Source: Nissolia schottii (taxonomy: Eukaryota > Streptophyta > Magnoliopsida > Fabales > Fabaceae). Taken from it: a stretch of 64,000 bases of DNA. The translations under genes were made by a program, and so were the position numbers. Below the pieces are notes generated by a model that searched no databases, was not told the DNA's origin, and saw nothing but the letters and a program-made list of their open reading frames with translations. Position 1 is the stretch's first letter. Each line of letters opens with the position of its first letter. Shown piece after piece: positions 1-13,900 of the stretch. The DNA is taken from the NCBI GenBank assembly GCA_003254905.1, contig QANU01057663.1, forward strand, positions 76,847 through 140,846, written 5' to 3'.

Positions 1-53
1 TAATAAACAGTATTTTCAGTCTATATATTTGAGTAAATACCAGGTTCCTATCA
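1..53 (+). repeat. 3' end of an LTR cut by the window edge
   Basis: These bases match 31169-31221, the end of the LTR at 30677-31221, with about three differences, and end with the same TTCCTATCA. No primer-binding site follows, so this is the outer end of a 3' LTR and the element lies to the left of the window. The next five bases are AACTG, against AACTA just left of the LTR at 30677. Both insertions lie in the equivalent callose synthase intron and in the same orientation. Confidence 0.75.
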
Positions 54-742
54 AACTGTAACAAATGTTACAACGAATAATGAGTTATGGTCCGATATTT
101 CAATCAAAAATAAAAGGTCAAATAATAAATTTGTAGTTAATATATATGCATTCCAAGTAGTAGACTGTTATGTACCCCCTAGTCATCAGGAAGTAGAAGT
201 GGATAAAGCAGGAAGAATTTCAAGAATTCCACCATTGCCCTTCAGCTACAGCCAAAGGAGAAGCCATACAGATAGGGGAGAGAAGATTTGATTTGCGGTT
301 ATTAAGATAAGATTTTGTTAGTTAGAAAGATATTATTTACTAGGATTTTGTTGGTTAGGAAGATATTATTTAAACTTAAATTAGGATTCTGTTAGTTAGG
401 AAGATATTATTAGGATGAGATTGGTTAGGAAGAATAAAATAAATTAGTAGTCTATAAATAGAAGAGAATTAAGGGAGAGGAGGCAGGTTTTTTGAGAGAA
501 CAGAACAGATTAGGCGAGAAAGCACGAGAATTGTCATTCTTCTATTTTGTTATTTTCAAGGCTAGACCTAATTGGGTCTTATCTTAAATAATTTCTCTTT
601 AAATTCTGTCTTATTTCATGAGTTTGGTACCAGTTGTTAAATAGACCAAAACCTTGAGTGACACAAAAATAATAAAAAAAAGAACACCACAAAAACCATA
701 TAAAGCTTAGAAGAGAAAAGTAAGCCATGATATATGTTATAC
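54..742 (-). other. Intron 12 of callose synthase copy 1 with retroelement-like sequence
   Basis: This stretch lies between the last exon seen (743-842) and the LTR end at 53. It has no coding signal. It contains three loose repeats of a GTTAGTTAGGAAGATATTA-like motif between 310 and 430, a TATA-like CTATAAATAG near 443, and a TTGGTACCAG near 625 that resembles a degenerate LTR primer-binding site. It may hold another LTR relic, but I could not find paired ends or a TSD. Confidence 0.4.
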
Positions 743-3700
743 CTCATCTTTGTTAGCCGAACGTTGCTCGGAAGGCAGAGGAACAGAGAAGAATTCAGAG
801 TCAACACGCATAGGCCAACCTAGCCGGAAACAATCAAGCGACCTGCAATTTGGGATAGTAATTTCTTTAATAATACAAATCGTTGGGAAGCAACTAAATG
901 AAAAAGAAGTATAATACCAAAAATATTCATTTAGATCATCATAGTTTCTCCACTGAGAATGCTTTGCTTTTCCAGTACTACTCCTCTTAGCTTCCTGTTT
1001 TTTTAAATAAAAAGTCCAATAAAAACAAGTAGAAAGCAATCAGCTGTTGAAAGTAAACCAAAACAGTTCTTCAGCTTAAGTAACAGCAGAAGCACACACC
1101 TTGGCTATTGTGTCATATATTGGTTTTACTACTTTTGATAGAAAAGCTTCATTTTCACCACCATAGGCAGGGCTTACAGGTTCACCTGTCAGTGGACTAA
1201 CATTCCCAGCTAACATCCCATACAACTCAAATGCCATCTAGATAGATCAAGAAGACAAAATCATTTGTAAGTTCTTATAGTAATCATTTTCACATTCAAA
1301 TCAAATAACATCAGAAAAGTAGAATTTTACAACAACAGTTATAATAATGGAAGTTAGATGTATTAGAACTTGGAACATCAATTATATGATAAAATAAACC
1401 AATCATCAACTCCCATGTTTTTCTTTTTCTCTCTCTCCATCTATAAAAGTATTGTGAAGGAAACAACTAATTGTAAATTGAATAGTTGTATACAGATTCT
1501 AGAGAAAAATGTTACTCGGACAAAATACAAAACCAGCTTAACATGTGCTGCAATGTTATGGGGTTATTAAGGATTGAACATGTGACACTAGTGAAAGAAA
1601 CAAATCCATGTCTTGGAGCCAACTACCCCATAAGTTTAGACTACTAGCTATAGGCCAATGATTTGTTTTTATTTTATAACTCAAACAGATATAATAAAAG
1701 ATTTTCACATAAAAACAATTTATGAAGAGACCTTATTTAACTACTAAAACTGACTATACAAAATTACTGTTTTGGGTGCGAGATTAGAATCGTGAATTGC
1801 AAGTAGATCAATATATCAGATGTGCCTTAAAAAAACATTGAGTCTACTAAATTGCCTTACTGGTAATTTCATGATAGTTCATAGTATGAAAGCAAATCAA
1901 TCATCTTTATCATCACATTAATATTTTGTTATTCAAAACACTCTTGCAAAAAAAAAAGTTAATTATCTATGCTTTTACTATGTCTCGGGCAAAGTGAAAT
2001 AGCCCCGGGCTTTTCATAATTCAAATGAACATTAGAAGACATAATTACTATGTCCCAAGGGAACCTCAGGTTGATTTCATTTGTAAAAGGTTTGGCATAC
2101 ATGACATTATATGCACTAAGTCTCTAACTTGAGTGAAGTGTTAGAATAAATAGTCAACTGTCATTATGATGATTTCTGTAAATTTGCAAGAAAATTGGCT
2201 TCTTAATCAAACATAATCATTTTGTAAATGAGATATCACTGAGCAGCCTAGACACGCAAAATTTCTCTTAGACACTGTTTCTTGAATCGTCATGTGCTGA
2301 CCTAAATTAAAAGCCATTCAGAAGCACAGCCCAATTAATTCCCTTACAGAATATTCTAAATCCTTTCCTCCACCAGAAGTCATAAAAAAAGAGATAAACA
2401 TACCCTATAGCAGGCAGTTTCTTGATAGCAGGCCTTAAAAAAGAACATAACTACCAAACCACATACAACATACATGGAAAACTCTTTAAACTATATTAGG
2501 TAGAGTATGCCAAAGGGAAGAGTTTAAATTATATAATTTAAGTGGCATTGAAGTATACCACCAGGGAGGGAAGTACTACTCAATCTCTCTTCATATGAAG
2601 AAAGACCTTTTAATATTTCGCTTAAATCATACTTACATGATGATAGATATAACAAAGGCATTCTGGCATAAATCTCAAGTTTGCAGCTTCTCCCCATATA
2701 AGAAGATAAAGACCCATATATAATAATTTGCGCTGTTGCACTTCCTGTTGAATAGTTGGCAGCCTAATAACCATAAAAATCAGAATACTTCAAAAGATAG
2801 TATACTACAAAAAAAATTTGAGTAGACAACATTTCATAATTGAGATGGTTGGAGGAAATGGATTGGCGAATCCAAGGACATGAACTAATTCCATCTTGTA
2901 CCAAACAAAAGAAAGTATAAAAGTCTTGAATTTGTTCCAAATAATGCGGTCTGCTGCCTCAAATTACGTTGTGTGTGCGCGCGTGCGTGCTCAAAGCTAG
3001 AGCCAAGACAAGCTTAGCTCCAATAATTATGTGTCCATATACAAATAAAAATTTTAGGATATGATAAAGAAACTTCAAATACTATCATGCATTAAAAAAT
3101 AAATGCACCTTTCACATATAGAGATATGTTTGTATATAACCTTCTTGCAATATAAAGTACTGAGCTTGCTTTGATTACGGCAATTCAATTCGACAGTTGA
3201 GCCAAGATGAGGTTGGCTCAAAAGTGAGTTGATTTCTAGCCACAGCTCATTTAGGTACATTTAAGACCATACAGTTAAACTCGATACTACAAAACTAGCA
3301 TTTGAAGTAATTACTAGATTAAGAGATGCAAATCTCACCAAAGGCTACTTTTGCGACCCAAATACTTGCACCACTTTTTGTAGTTTCTAAAGAGTTTCTT
3401 CATCACTTCTGTTAAAGCACGGTCTTCCAACTAAATAGGGAAAGTGCAGTATGTAAGCAAAAAAACAAGTAAGACTAAATTAGAAAACAAAGCTCCGAGA
3501 CATCACAATACATCAAGACAAACCTTGGGTTGTTGATCGGGTTTTGGAACTTGTCGTATATGTACATTTGCAAGCAAAAGAATCAAGTGCTCCCTTTGAT
3601 TTTCCACGTTGCCTTTCTGCACTTGATTACAAGGAAGATAACCTTTGAATGAGAAACAAAATCCAAATGGTGGAAAAAGATCGATTTTTTCACTACCTGG

Positions 3701-6087
3701 AAACCAAACATCAGCTGAAGCCAGTCCAGAACATCAACATTTACTTTGTCCCCATGACCCTTTGGCCAAGGCAAACCCCTGGTGCTACGGAGTGCAGAGA
3801 CAGCAGCTTGAATCTGTTTAAAAAATTATATAAATAAAAGCAATTTAGTCAACATTTTGAAAGAAATTCTAACAACAATTTATCATCAGCTAAATCTGGT
3901 AATAATAAGTTGATGCTCGATGTGTAAAAGGATGAGTGAACTTAAAACCAACTATTGATTCATTTTTCTTGCTGTGTAGGAAATACAGGCTATACCGAAC
4001 ACATAGGAAAACCTGATGTTTTCAGGAATATAGTTTCTGGCTCAGTGATTCTACAACATATTTTACCTAGCCTTTTCTGTTTTTTTTCCTCCTTCTTTTT
4101 TGAACAGGAGTATCCTAGTTCTATTACAAGGTATTTTCCCGTCAAAACCTTTTAAATCAAACATTTAAGTCAAACAATAAAGGGATTACAGCACAATAAA
4201 GAACAAACCTCAGGATATCTCATTATAGCCTCTTTCCCACTCTCTGGATCAAGGGGCAGAATATTGTAAGGGGCATATAATTGCTTCTTTTGCTCAACCC
4301 TATTATGAGCTTCCAAAATCTACAATAAAAGAACAAGGAATAATGTTGCGCATGGGTGTTATTCTCTTTATTTTTACAATCTCATTCAGTGACTAGGAGA
4401 CTGAAAAAATGCAGAAGTCTGAAGCACGATGACAGAGTTTTACCTCATCAGCTACTTCAACAGCCTCTGTTTGATTAACTGCCTTCAAAACCTCAAATAA
4501 AACAGCAGCAGTTTGGTATGCTTTTGTGAGCTGGGCACTGGGAAAGTATATTAAGTTAATGCCAGTATTTTATTTATTTATTTTGGATAAAAAAAGAAGT
4601 CATACTAAGAGAAATTAGGAGAATCCACATATGATTGTTTTGTATAAGAAAACTACAATCAAAGCAGTGACCAAACTAATTATTGACTTAGATTGTAAAC
4701 TGACCGGTCCTTGTCAGCAGCATTCTGTAACGCTTGAATGTACTTCTTGTAGTAATGCTGATAAAAACTCTGCATTTCACGAGCATCACTCTTAGCTCTT
4801 CCAGCCAGCGTTGTGTCATTTTCCTGTAAAGAATGGGAAAATACATATATTTCTTCAAATTTCCAGAGAAAAGATTTCCATGCTATGCAATAATGCCATG
4901 CAAAGCGTTGTTCTTTTATGCTTTGCCTTTGCTGGTCCATTAATATACTTGAATTAGAGATCAATGAAGAGCCTTTTCAATTTAGAGATCAATGATCCTA
5001 AAAGGATTAAAAATAGTGATGAAAGAAACCATAAGTAGAAATTCTTAACCAATGAAATGAGAAGTTTACCCTTTCCAGACGTTGAAGGAGAGCAGTTTTG
5101 AATTGGCGAACACCACGCCCACTAGATGTGGGATCTAACCTGTGAGCTTTTTCAAAGGCATAAAACCGACCTAATTACAAAAAGACACGAGCATAGCATT
5201 AGATGAAGAACATATACACATCAAATCTCAGTAAGCATCTCACTGGAGTGTGAGTAACTTGAGGAAAAATTAAAAGAAAATATTGAAACAGACTCTTTCA
5301 GATACAAAGGAAGTAAGTATGCAAAACTTTGATAGAATTAACAACTAATGAGCTCCATAAAGAGAAATTACCCGGTGACTTAACCAATAAAAGGAAACAA
5401 ACATATGAAACTCACATAACAAACAGTTTCACCTCGTTCTGAGCTTTTACAGAACCAAAAACTAATAGTCATTGAAATTTAAAATAAAAAATAAAAAGAT
5501 AAAAAAGCATAATGAACTCATAACAATGACTATATTCACAAATAAAATGAAGCATTCATCCAAAGATGGATCAGGACACACCCCAAAAGTTTCCCTCCCT
5601 CAAAATCTCTACAAATTACAGATGATAGAAAATACAGAAGGCCATTTATAATACAACACCCAGCAACATTTCTAATCAAGCCAAAATGCTAGGAAGTCGA
5701 CCGAACAATAAGAGCTTAAAACCGCATTTGCTTTCCTTTCTCACTGATTATCAGTGACATATCGTCAAAGTTTCTAAACAATGTTGAACTTTCACATATC
5801 CTAGCAGAAAAGAATTAAAATTATGCAACAATGGTCCATCTAAAAATGACAACATATCAAATAATCTACACCGGTAGATATACAAAGAGAAACTTACAGA
5901 GATAAGCAACTCTAGGGTTGCTAGCCTCTACTTCATTAGCCACACGGAGAATGGGGGCTATCTCGACAAGCGAGGAAGGCACCACTTCACTGTCCAAGAT
6001 TGGGTCTGAACCTAAATTCCCAGCAGTCTGAGTCCGCAGTATCTTCCTCTGCGGCTGCTGGTCAGACCCTCCTCTTCTATAAGACAT
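743..6087 (-). CDS. Callose synthase (1,3-beta-glucan synthase, GT48), N-terminal part, copy 1
   Basis: Callose synthases are large plasma-membrane enzymes that polymerise UDP-glucose into beta-1,3-glucan at cell plates, plasmodesmata and wound sites. Twelve coding exons, from 5' to 3': 6087-5898, 5170-5070, 4823-4705, 4537-4444, 4319-4209, 3813-3697, 3616-3524, 3430-3339, 2763-2637, 1237-1100, 994-918 and 842-743. All have AG/GT borders and join in frame to 453 residues. The start is ATG 6087 ([14 protein letters not shown]). Family landmarks in order are [108 protein letters not shown] and CFRLGWPMR. This is only the cytosolic N-terminal region. The membrane spans and GT48 catalytic domain would lie left of the window. 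Wording is closest to CALS1-3-type proteins; the exact paralogue is not assigned. Confidence 0.92.
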
Positions 6088-7160
6088 CCTCGATGCCTCA
6101 CTTTATCAATCTATACCACTTCTAGCTGTTATTGCCATAGAAGAAGTAGCAAGAAAAAAAACATCAAAAAGCAAATAGATTCAGAAATTACAGACTACAG
6201 TACTTATAGGAAACTCTAGTAAATCAGGAAATTGACCCTTCACAATTATGTCATATTAACCACTTTTCAATACAGTTGTTCACAAAACGGAACACATATT
6301 AAGTTTGGATACAATCAGAGTTCCAAAATTTTCTTCTCTCTGATTTAAAAATTAAGATTGGGACAACTAGAAGAGAAGGAAAGAATGAGATGCAGCATTG
6401 AATATGATTATAGCTATTCTAATTTCTACTTAGTCCAGTATGAAGAGAAAATTCAGCTCCAATAAAAAGAAAAAAAGGGGGCAATGAAAACTATAATATA
6501 TAAAAAATTGGATAAGGCAGATTGGCATGGAAGAAAATTCCCCGAAAAACCCAATCCCAAAGCTTTGATCAGCAAAAACAAGTGGCAAAGACAACACTGA
6601 ATCTTTAGAGAAAAAAATTAAATTAAAAAGATTCCAAATTGCAAGGAAGAACAAACCTCAAAAGAACCATGTGCGTGCGTAATAACTCTATCAACAGATG
6701 CAGTGTCTTATACGTTTCGGTGAGCATCTGCAACTGCAAGACACGCACACCAATCAAGTAAGAATTATTTATTTTATTCTTCAGATTTTTCCCACTATGT
6801 CTGAGCAACACAACAAGTTGATGGAAGATGAGCATAGACGAAAAACACGGCCAGCAAAAAAGGAAGATCAAAGTACGCCAATTTTATCAAAAAGGTTATC
6901 TCCAATTAAAATTAAAAATAAGAAAGAAGAAAAGGCTCTTTAGCCTTCACACGTCTGAGTGACTGACTGAAAAAGAAAGCTTTACACGAAAGTGAAAAGA
7001 AAAAAGGGGGAAAATGAAGAAGTGAAGAAAACTCACATGGCCACTTAGATAGTGTGAGAGAGAGAAGAGAGAAAGTGAGTGTAGTCGTCGTAGTAGAAGT
7101 CGTTGTTTTTGCTGAGAAGTGACATATAGCATGGGATGACAGAGTGATACCACCTACTCA
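6088..7160 (-). promoter_or_regulatory. 5' leader and probable leader intron of callose synthase copy 1
   Basis: Reading the minus strand upstream of ATG 6087, a CT-rich stretch at about 7035-7085 (GAGA on the plus strand) looks like a plant 5' untranslated exon. It ends at 7037 with a good splice donor (GTGAGT). A possible acceptor lies near 6125, so an intron of about 0.9 kb may interrupt the leader. Copy 2 keeps the same arrangement, with donor GTAAGT at 36135-36130, which supports the site. Transcript ends cannot be fixed from sequence alone. Confidence 0.45.
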
Positions 7161-9886
7161 TTTAACAAATAAGGGAAGGGAGAGAAGAGATGAGAGCAAT
7201 GGTGGTAGTAATTTAATCAATGCTGCTGCTGTTTGAAGTCAATGCTCTTTTAGCGGGTAAAGCCCCCATCCAATCAGAGGAAGCCACGTCATTGCTTATT
7301 CTCGGGTTTTCTCTCGTTTCCTCTTCCATCACAGGAACAATGGCCGGGACAAGAGAGTGTGTTTTGAGGATGTTGTTTGTTACCTTAGTTGTGGTTTTAA
7401 TAAATGGAGATTAATTTTAAAGCTATACATATACTTACAAAATATCTAACAATTTATCATCACATTATTTAATCTAAAGGATTTGAGATTTGTTATAACT
7501 AACACAAAAGTTAGGCCCTACTTTACTACTCTCTCAATTTTAATTTCGGACAGTTTAGTCTCTCTCAAAATTTTAAAGTCAATTTTATCTCTCTCAATTC
7601 AAAAAAATAGTTATCACGTTAATGATCACATCACTCCTTTCCACGCGTGATTGGCTTCTTAACCATTAAGCTTTTGATATTATTGTTATATAATATTTCA
7701 TATATCATTAAAAATATACAAATTTCACATTTTTAAATACAAAATTATTTTATATTTTTTCTTAACAAGTGCAATTCAAACCCTTGTTAGCAAAATCTAT
7801 AACATATTATATCTTATAAATATCAATATGAGCTTAATGTATTTTTAATATAACGCAAAAATTCATTTTTAATATCAACTTAAATACCTTTCTTTATTAT
7901 ATCAATTTAAATATTTAACATTTCCTCCGTCCATTTTATTTTTCTTATTTTTGACATAAATGTACAATTTAAAAAATTATTTAATTGATATTAAGATAAA
8001 AAAAAATATAGAATGTGTAAATAAAATTAACTTTGAGCAGTTAGTATTATAATAATTAAATCTTATTGAGAGTATTAGAGATAATAAAGGTGAACTTGTA
8101 AAAAATATATTTAATGTATTTTAATCGATTTAAATGATAAATAAATTTAAATGAATTTTTGTTTAAGAAATGATAATAAAAAAGTGAGAAAAAAAGTGGT
8201 ATACGATTAAAAAAAAAAACCTTAATATACGTTTCGTAATATTCAATGGAGTGTTAATCACGGCATTCTAATAATGACAGGAATAAAAACGACAAGATCA
8301 ACCAACCTGATCATTGGTCTCTTGAAAGTAAAATATATCAGAATTATTGTTATAATATGTGACTTTAATTTGGGATTGGACGGTGATCTACTGATCTTAG
8401 CATTCAAAAAATATTCACATGTGTCTACCAAAAAAAATATATATTCACATGTTATATACTTGCATTACAAATTACAAATGTATAAATAAATATTTCAAAC
8501 GCAAATTAATAAACATTATAAAATCAATGATTAAAAATTTTCATACACTGAGGCAAAATAAAACAGAATCGACAACGCATTAAATGTCAAAAAATAATTG
8601 ACACACTCTCTTCTATCTCACTTATACCTAAAATGCATGTACTCAGGTTCTATCGTAAATAAACATTACAAAATAAATGAATAAATATTAAAAATACAAA
8701 TAAACAATCATGGTTTAAAAATAAAAAATAAAATCTCATAACCAAAGATTATACGACGCACAAGCAAACATTATAACACTAAAAAAAATAAATGTAACAA
8801 AATTCATAAATAAACATTATTACACACGTAAATAAACATTACACTACACATGAACAAATATAACATCGTACAAAAATGAAGACATAAGCAACAATTACTC
8901 CACTCATAAACAAGCATTATATCACACATAAACAAATATTTCATCACACTAGAATATTACACTATGAAGAAACAAACATTACAACACTTAAAAATAAACA
9001 TTATAGTACTTGTAAATAAATATTCCATCACACATAATTGCATAAATAAATAAATGTTATAACATTCATAAATAAACATTACAACACACAAATAAATTTT
9101 ACATCACACTAAAATATTACAATACGCAAAGAACAATTTAGATCAGAAAAAGAACGTCTTCGTTCATATTAATAAAAAAATAAAAACAAACTGAAAAAAA
9201 TGGAAAAAGTAGAAAAATGTAAGAAACGAAATAAAAAAGAGATAGAAACGTAGAAAAATAAAATGAGAAGAATGAAGGGAGAGTGGAGAAAAGTGATAAA
9301 AGAGGCGCATAGTGAAAAAAAATAAAAAAAAAGGGAAAAAATTAATATTTAATATAAATGTATGTTAAATTTTTTTAATGTATATAAGCATTTTTCATGA
9401 TATCACTTTCTGAGTTCCGTCCTATTGGCTATTGCCTCTTTTATAAATCTGCCATTTTTTATTGGCATTACAAGGTTCAATTCCACAACGTCACCTCTAA
9501 AATAGTTTCAAGTAGTAGCATTACATTATTGGTCATACGTCATTGTGATGAAACGCTCTGGTTTGATCTACCACTAGAGTGTTAAGCAATTTGATTCTCG
9601 AAAAAAAATATGACATAAATTTGATGTTTTGAAAACGCATTTATTAAGAAAAGTAACATTTAATATTTCATTCTCAAAATTGTAAAAATAATATGACCCT
9701 GAATTTTATGAATTGAAAATGATTGGATAATACTTTCGCTTTGTTGCTCTCAGTAATATATTTAATATATTTACTTAATTAACGTATTTCCAGAAGACTT
9801 TTTGCTCCGGTTCCTGCAGGTCTTTGCTGGTGACTTCACAGTGGCACATTCATACCATTTAGAAAATAATGATAAATGAGTATGTA
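7161..9886. other. Intergenic AT-rich DNA between callose synthase copy 1 and the MULE
   Basis: No gene is recognisable here. Up to about 7240 the sequence still matches the region upstream of copy 2 (42520-42650). From there to about 7635 copy 1 carries roughly 0.4 kb that copy 2 lacks. The rest is low-complexity AT-rich sequence with scattered short homopolymers. Confidence 0.6.
8470..9125. repeat. Imperfect tandem AT-rich repeat
   Basis: Variants of AATAAACATTACAACACAC recur about every 20-35 bases across the block, for example near 8662, 8808, 8830, 8994 and 9072. The spacing is irregular and the units are diverged, so this is a degenerate array and not a clean satellite. It has no coding potential. 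Confidence 0.5.
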
Positions 9887-10630
9887 CATGAAATTTTTTC
9901 AAAATAAACCATCAAAAATATCTCATTATTCAAATAAACTAATTTGACAGTTGTTTCCAAAATAAATTAATTTTGTTATAAAGGAAGTCCATTTAAATCG
10001 ACTTTCGTTTAATTTTTCTTTTTAATTGGAAGTCAATTTAAATCGGCTTTCAATTTTTTTTTAAATAGGAGTCAATTTAAATCGACCCTTACAGAAGTCT
10101 ATTAAAATCGATTACTTTGTAAAGTGTCCAAAATCATATCTAAATAGAGAAGCATGCTTATTTGTAGCGTGTACCAAGTTGGTTTTCGTGTGATTCAGAA
10201 GAAAAAAAATGAGTGAGGGGTTAGTAGAGATGTTAGTATTTTATAATGGTGAGGAAAAAAGGAAGAAGATGGAATTAATTTTTATTCCTAACAACAATCT
10301 AGGGTGGTTATATACCAACTGTTACCTTGTCACAACTCCAATCCATTATAGTGGAAGAGTTTGTGGAGTGTAGGATCATCAAAAGAGTACTATATACGAT
10401 GTCCATTAGCGTTGGTCACGTCCTAAGTTTTGCTCATTTGAAATTAAGAAGGACGACCACGTTAGGCGCGTGTTTCATATGTAGAAGCAGTTTAACAACG
10501 TACTTAATGCCATTGAGCTCCTTGTTGAACTTGAAGATGTTCGCTCAAGTTTTGGTGCCTCCAACTTTGGTTCGTCATTTGTCGAAAACCAGTCCCTCCT
10601 CTCGTCTCATCACTTATCATGCATCGTCTC

Positions 10631-10861
10631 TATTACGAGAATTTAGGAATATATACAATTAAGGATACAACTTGGTATTAACACTAACTTAGTCAAATAT
10701 AGAAAGTAAATTAGGAGATGTAATTAGTATCAATTTACATATATTTTAGGAGGATTTTATGTTAGGTGCATGTCAATTAGTCATGCAGTCTTAGGAAGTT
10801 TTTTGTATATATGTGTGATTTCCATCAATGGAGAAAACAGATTGGACAAACATTTTTAGCA
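10631..10861 (+). repeat. 5' LTR of copia A
   Basis: A 231-bp direct repeat paired with 14355-14585. It begins TATTACGAGAATT and ends TTTTTAGCA. It has no obvious internal gene. Confidence 0.92.
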
Positions 10862-10923
10862 TGGTATCAGAGCAAGCCAGGCTCTGATATCCGATAAACA
10901 CACGATATTTGTTTGCTGCAAAG

Positions 10924-13900
10924 ATGGCAGAAGCAAATGAGGATTTTGAAGCAAACCAGAACGTAAAAACTCAAGGTGATGAGACAAAGAAGGCTCCATC
11001 GCCTTACGAGTTGAACGGGAGTGACAATCCCAGAAACATAATCACACAAGTACAATTGCGTAGAGAAAATTACGAAGAATGGATCATTGATAGTTGAGCC
11101 TCAAATCATATGACAGGAAACTTGAGAAACTTATGTCAACTTCAAAGTTTCCAAGGTTGTTCAGTAAAATTGCCAAATGGGGAGTGCGTATGGGCCAGCA
11201 ACGAAGGAGTAGTAATTGTTGATGGAGGACTCAAACTTGAACATGTTTTATATGTGCCAAAACTAAAATGCAATATTATTTCAGTATCACAGTTGACTGA
11301 TGATGTAGAATGTGATGTGTTGTTCACTAACAAATTGTGTCTTATACAGGACCGCACTTCGAGGACGTTGATTGGAATGGGTGAACAGAAGGATGGGCTT
11401 TACTTCTATCGTGGTGTGCACAAAGTCCAGGCTTGTCAATCCAAAGTAGAGAATCAACTCGATTTGTGGCACAAAAGAATAGGACATCCGTCTTTCAGAG
11501 TTATACAGAGTCTTCTTAATATTGGTGAAAAATGTAACACTAAGTGGAAGAATAAAATTTGTGAAGTGTGTGAGAAGTCCAAACACACAAGAGATAAGTT
11601 CACTCTGAGTAACAGTCAATCATCGAATGTTTTTGATTTAATACATTGCGACTTGTGGGGTCCCTATAGAACTACATCATCTTGTGGTGCATCCTATTTT
11701 TTAACTTTGGTTGATGACTGTTCTAGAGCAGTATGGATATACTTGTTGAGAGAAAAAAGGGAAGTAGCAACTACAATAATAAAAAAAATTTCTTTAATTG
11801 AGCGACAATTTCATAAGTGTGTTAAGATTGTACGTAGTGACAACGGAACTGAATTTACATGCTTGAAACCATATTTTTTGCAACACGGAATCATCCATCA
11901 GACTTCTTGTCCAGGCACACCTCAACAAAATGGGCGAGTTGAGAGAAAACATCGGCATATTTTGAATATTGCTCGAGCATTACGTTTTCAAGGTAAACTA
12001 CCTATTCAATTTTGGGGAGAATGCGTTTTAACTGCAGGGTATTTGATTAATCTCACACCTTCTACTGTCCTCAATGGCAAAACTCCATATGAAATCATTC
12101 ATGGTAAAGCACCTAGCTATGAACATTTAAGGGTCTTTGGCTCTCTATGCTACGCTCACAACCAAACCCACAAAGGAGATAAATTTGATAGTCGAAGTCG
12201 TAAATGTGTGTTTGTCGGATATCCATTTGGGCAAAAAGGATGGAGGCTGTTTGATTTGGATAAAGAGGTTTTCTTTGTCTCTCGTGATGTTCACTTTGTT
12301 GAAGATGTTTTTCCCTTTGACTCCATTCAAGAAAAGGCCTCTGATCTACCTGTCTTTGGGTCTACACAACCCTTTATTTTTGAAGAAATTGTCACAAGGA
12401 GCAGTCCACCTGCATTTCTTTCCACCGAACCCACCGACATTGCCTTTCCTCTTGGGCCGAGACCACATGAAGAATCAACTCCAACTTCCTCTCGTGAGGA
12501 TCCCTCTTCACCACCTATTGACAGCACTGAAAAGGGGAGTTCTACAGTGGCACCACTCGCTGATGACACTCATGGAATACCACTCAGCGAATCTCCTTCT
12601 ATCATTTCTGATGCTCCACTTGGCCGAGGCCAACGCACAAAAATGCCATCTGTGAAACTACGGGACTTTGTGACTCATGCCATGATACACCACAGCCCAT
12701 CAGCTCCGTCTCCTCTTCCATCAAACTCCTCAGGTATGGCTTATTCCTTGCATAATTATGTGAACTATGATTCTTTCTCTCCACACCACTGTGCGTTCCT
12801 TGCAGCTTTGCAAACTGAAACAGAACCAATACATTTTTCCCAAGCAATTAAGGATGCCCGTTGGAGGGAAGCAATGGCTCATGAAATTGAAGCACTCGAG
12901 AGTAATGGCACCTGGGATATCACCCCTTTGCCCCCTAGAAAACGAGCTCTTGGATGTAAGTGGATTTACAAAATCAAATATCACTCTGATGGGCGAATTG
13001 AACGTTTCAAGGCACGACTTGTTATCTTGGGTAATCATTAAATTGAAGGTCTGGATTACAAGGAGACCTTTGCTCCCGTCGTAAAAATGGTGACCATTCG
13101 CACAGTCTTGGCAGTGGCTGCAGTGAAGAATTGGGAACTTCATCAAATGGATGTGCACAACGCCTTCTTACATGGGGATCTTGAGGAAGAAGTGTACATG
13201 AAGTTGCCTCCTGGGTTCTTGGTGTCTCATCGCGGGATGGTATGTAAACTTCGAAAATGTTGCGACAGGCACCTCGATGTTGGTTTGCCAAGCTCTCGTC
13301 TGCCCTTGTTCAATATGGCTTTACACAATCTCAATCTGATTATTCATTATTCAGTTTTAAACGTGACGGAGTGCAACTTGTAATCTTTGTTTATGTGGAT
13401 GATCTTGTGATTGCTGGAAATGATGGTGCTACAATTCACCTATTCAAAGAATACCTTCACAAATGTTTCCATATGAAGGATCTAGGACGATTGAAGTATT
13501 TTTTAGGGGTTGAAGTGGCTCACTCCCCCATCGGCATTTATCTTTATCAGCGAAAATATGCCCTCGACATCGTAGCCGAAACTGGCCTACTTGGAGCTCA
13601 CCCCGCCTCTTCTCCGTGCGAAGAGAATCATCACTTGGGGAGTACACAATGGCCATATTTGGCCGATCCTAGCTCCTATCGTAGACTTGTTGGTCGACTC
13701 ATCTACTTGTGTTTTACTCGTCCTGAGCTCACCTATAGTGTTCACACTCTATCTCAGTTCATGCAGCAACCTCGAGATGAACATTGGCAAGCAGCTTTAC
13801 GTGTCGTTCGCTACCTCAAAGGGCAACCTGGTCAAGGGATTCTTTTGCGCCGGGATAGCGATCTTCGCTTGTATGGGTGGTGTGATTCTGATTGGGCTGC

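Noticed and set aside
7919-7970. Possible Stowaway MITE end (CCTCCGTCCATTTTATTTTTC)
   Set aside because: No inverted partner or TA target duplication was found nearby.
12137-12655. 172-codon open frame within copia A
   Set aside because: Shadow of the pol reading frame.
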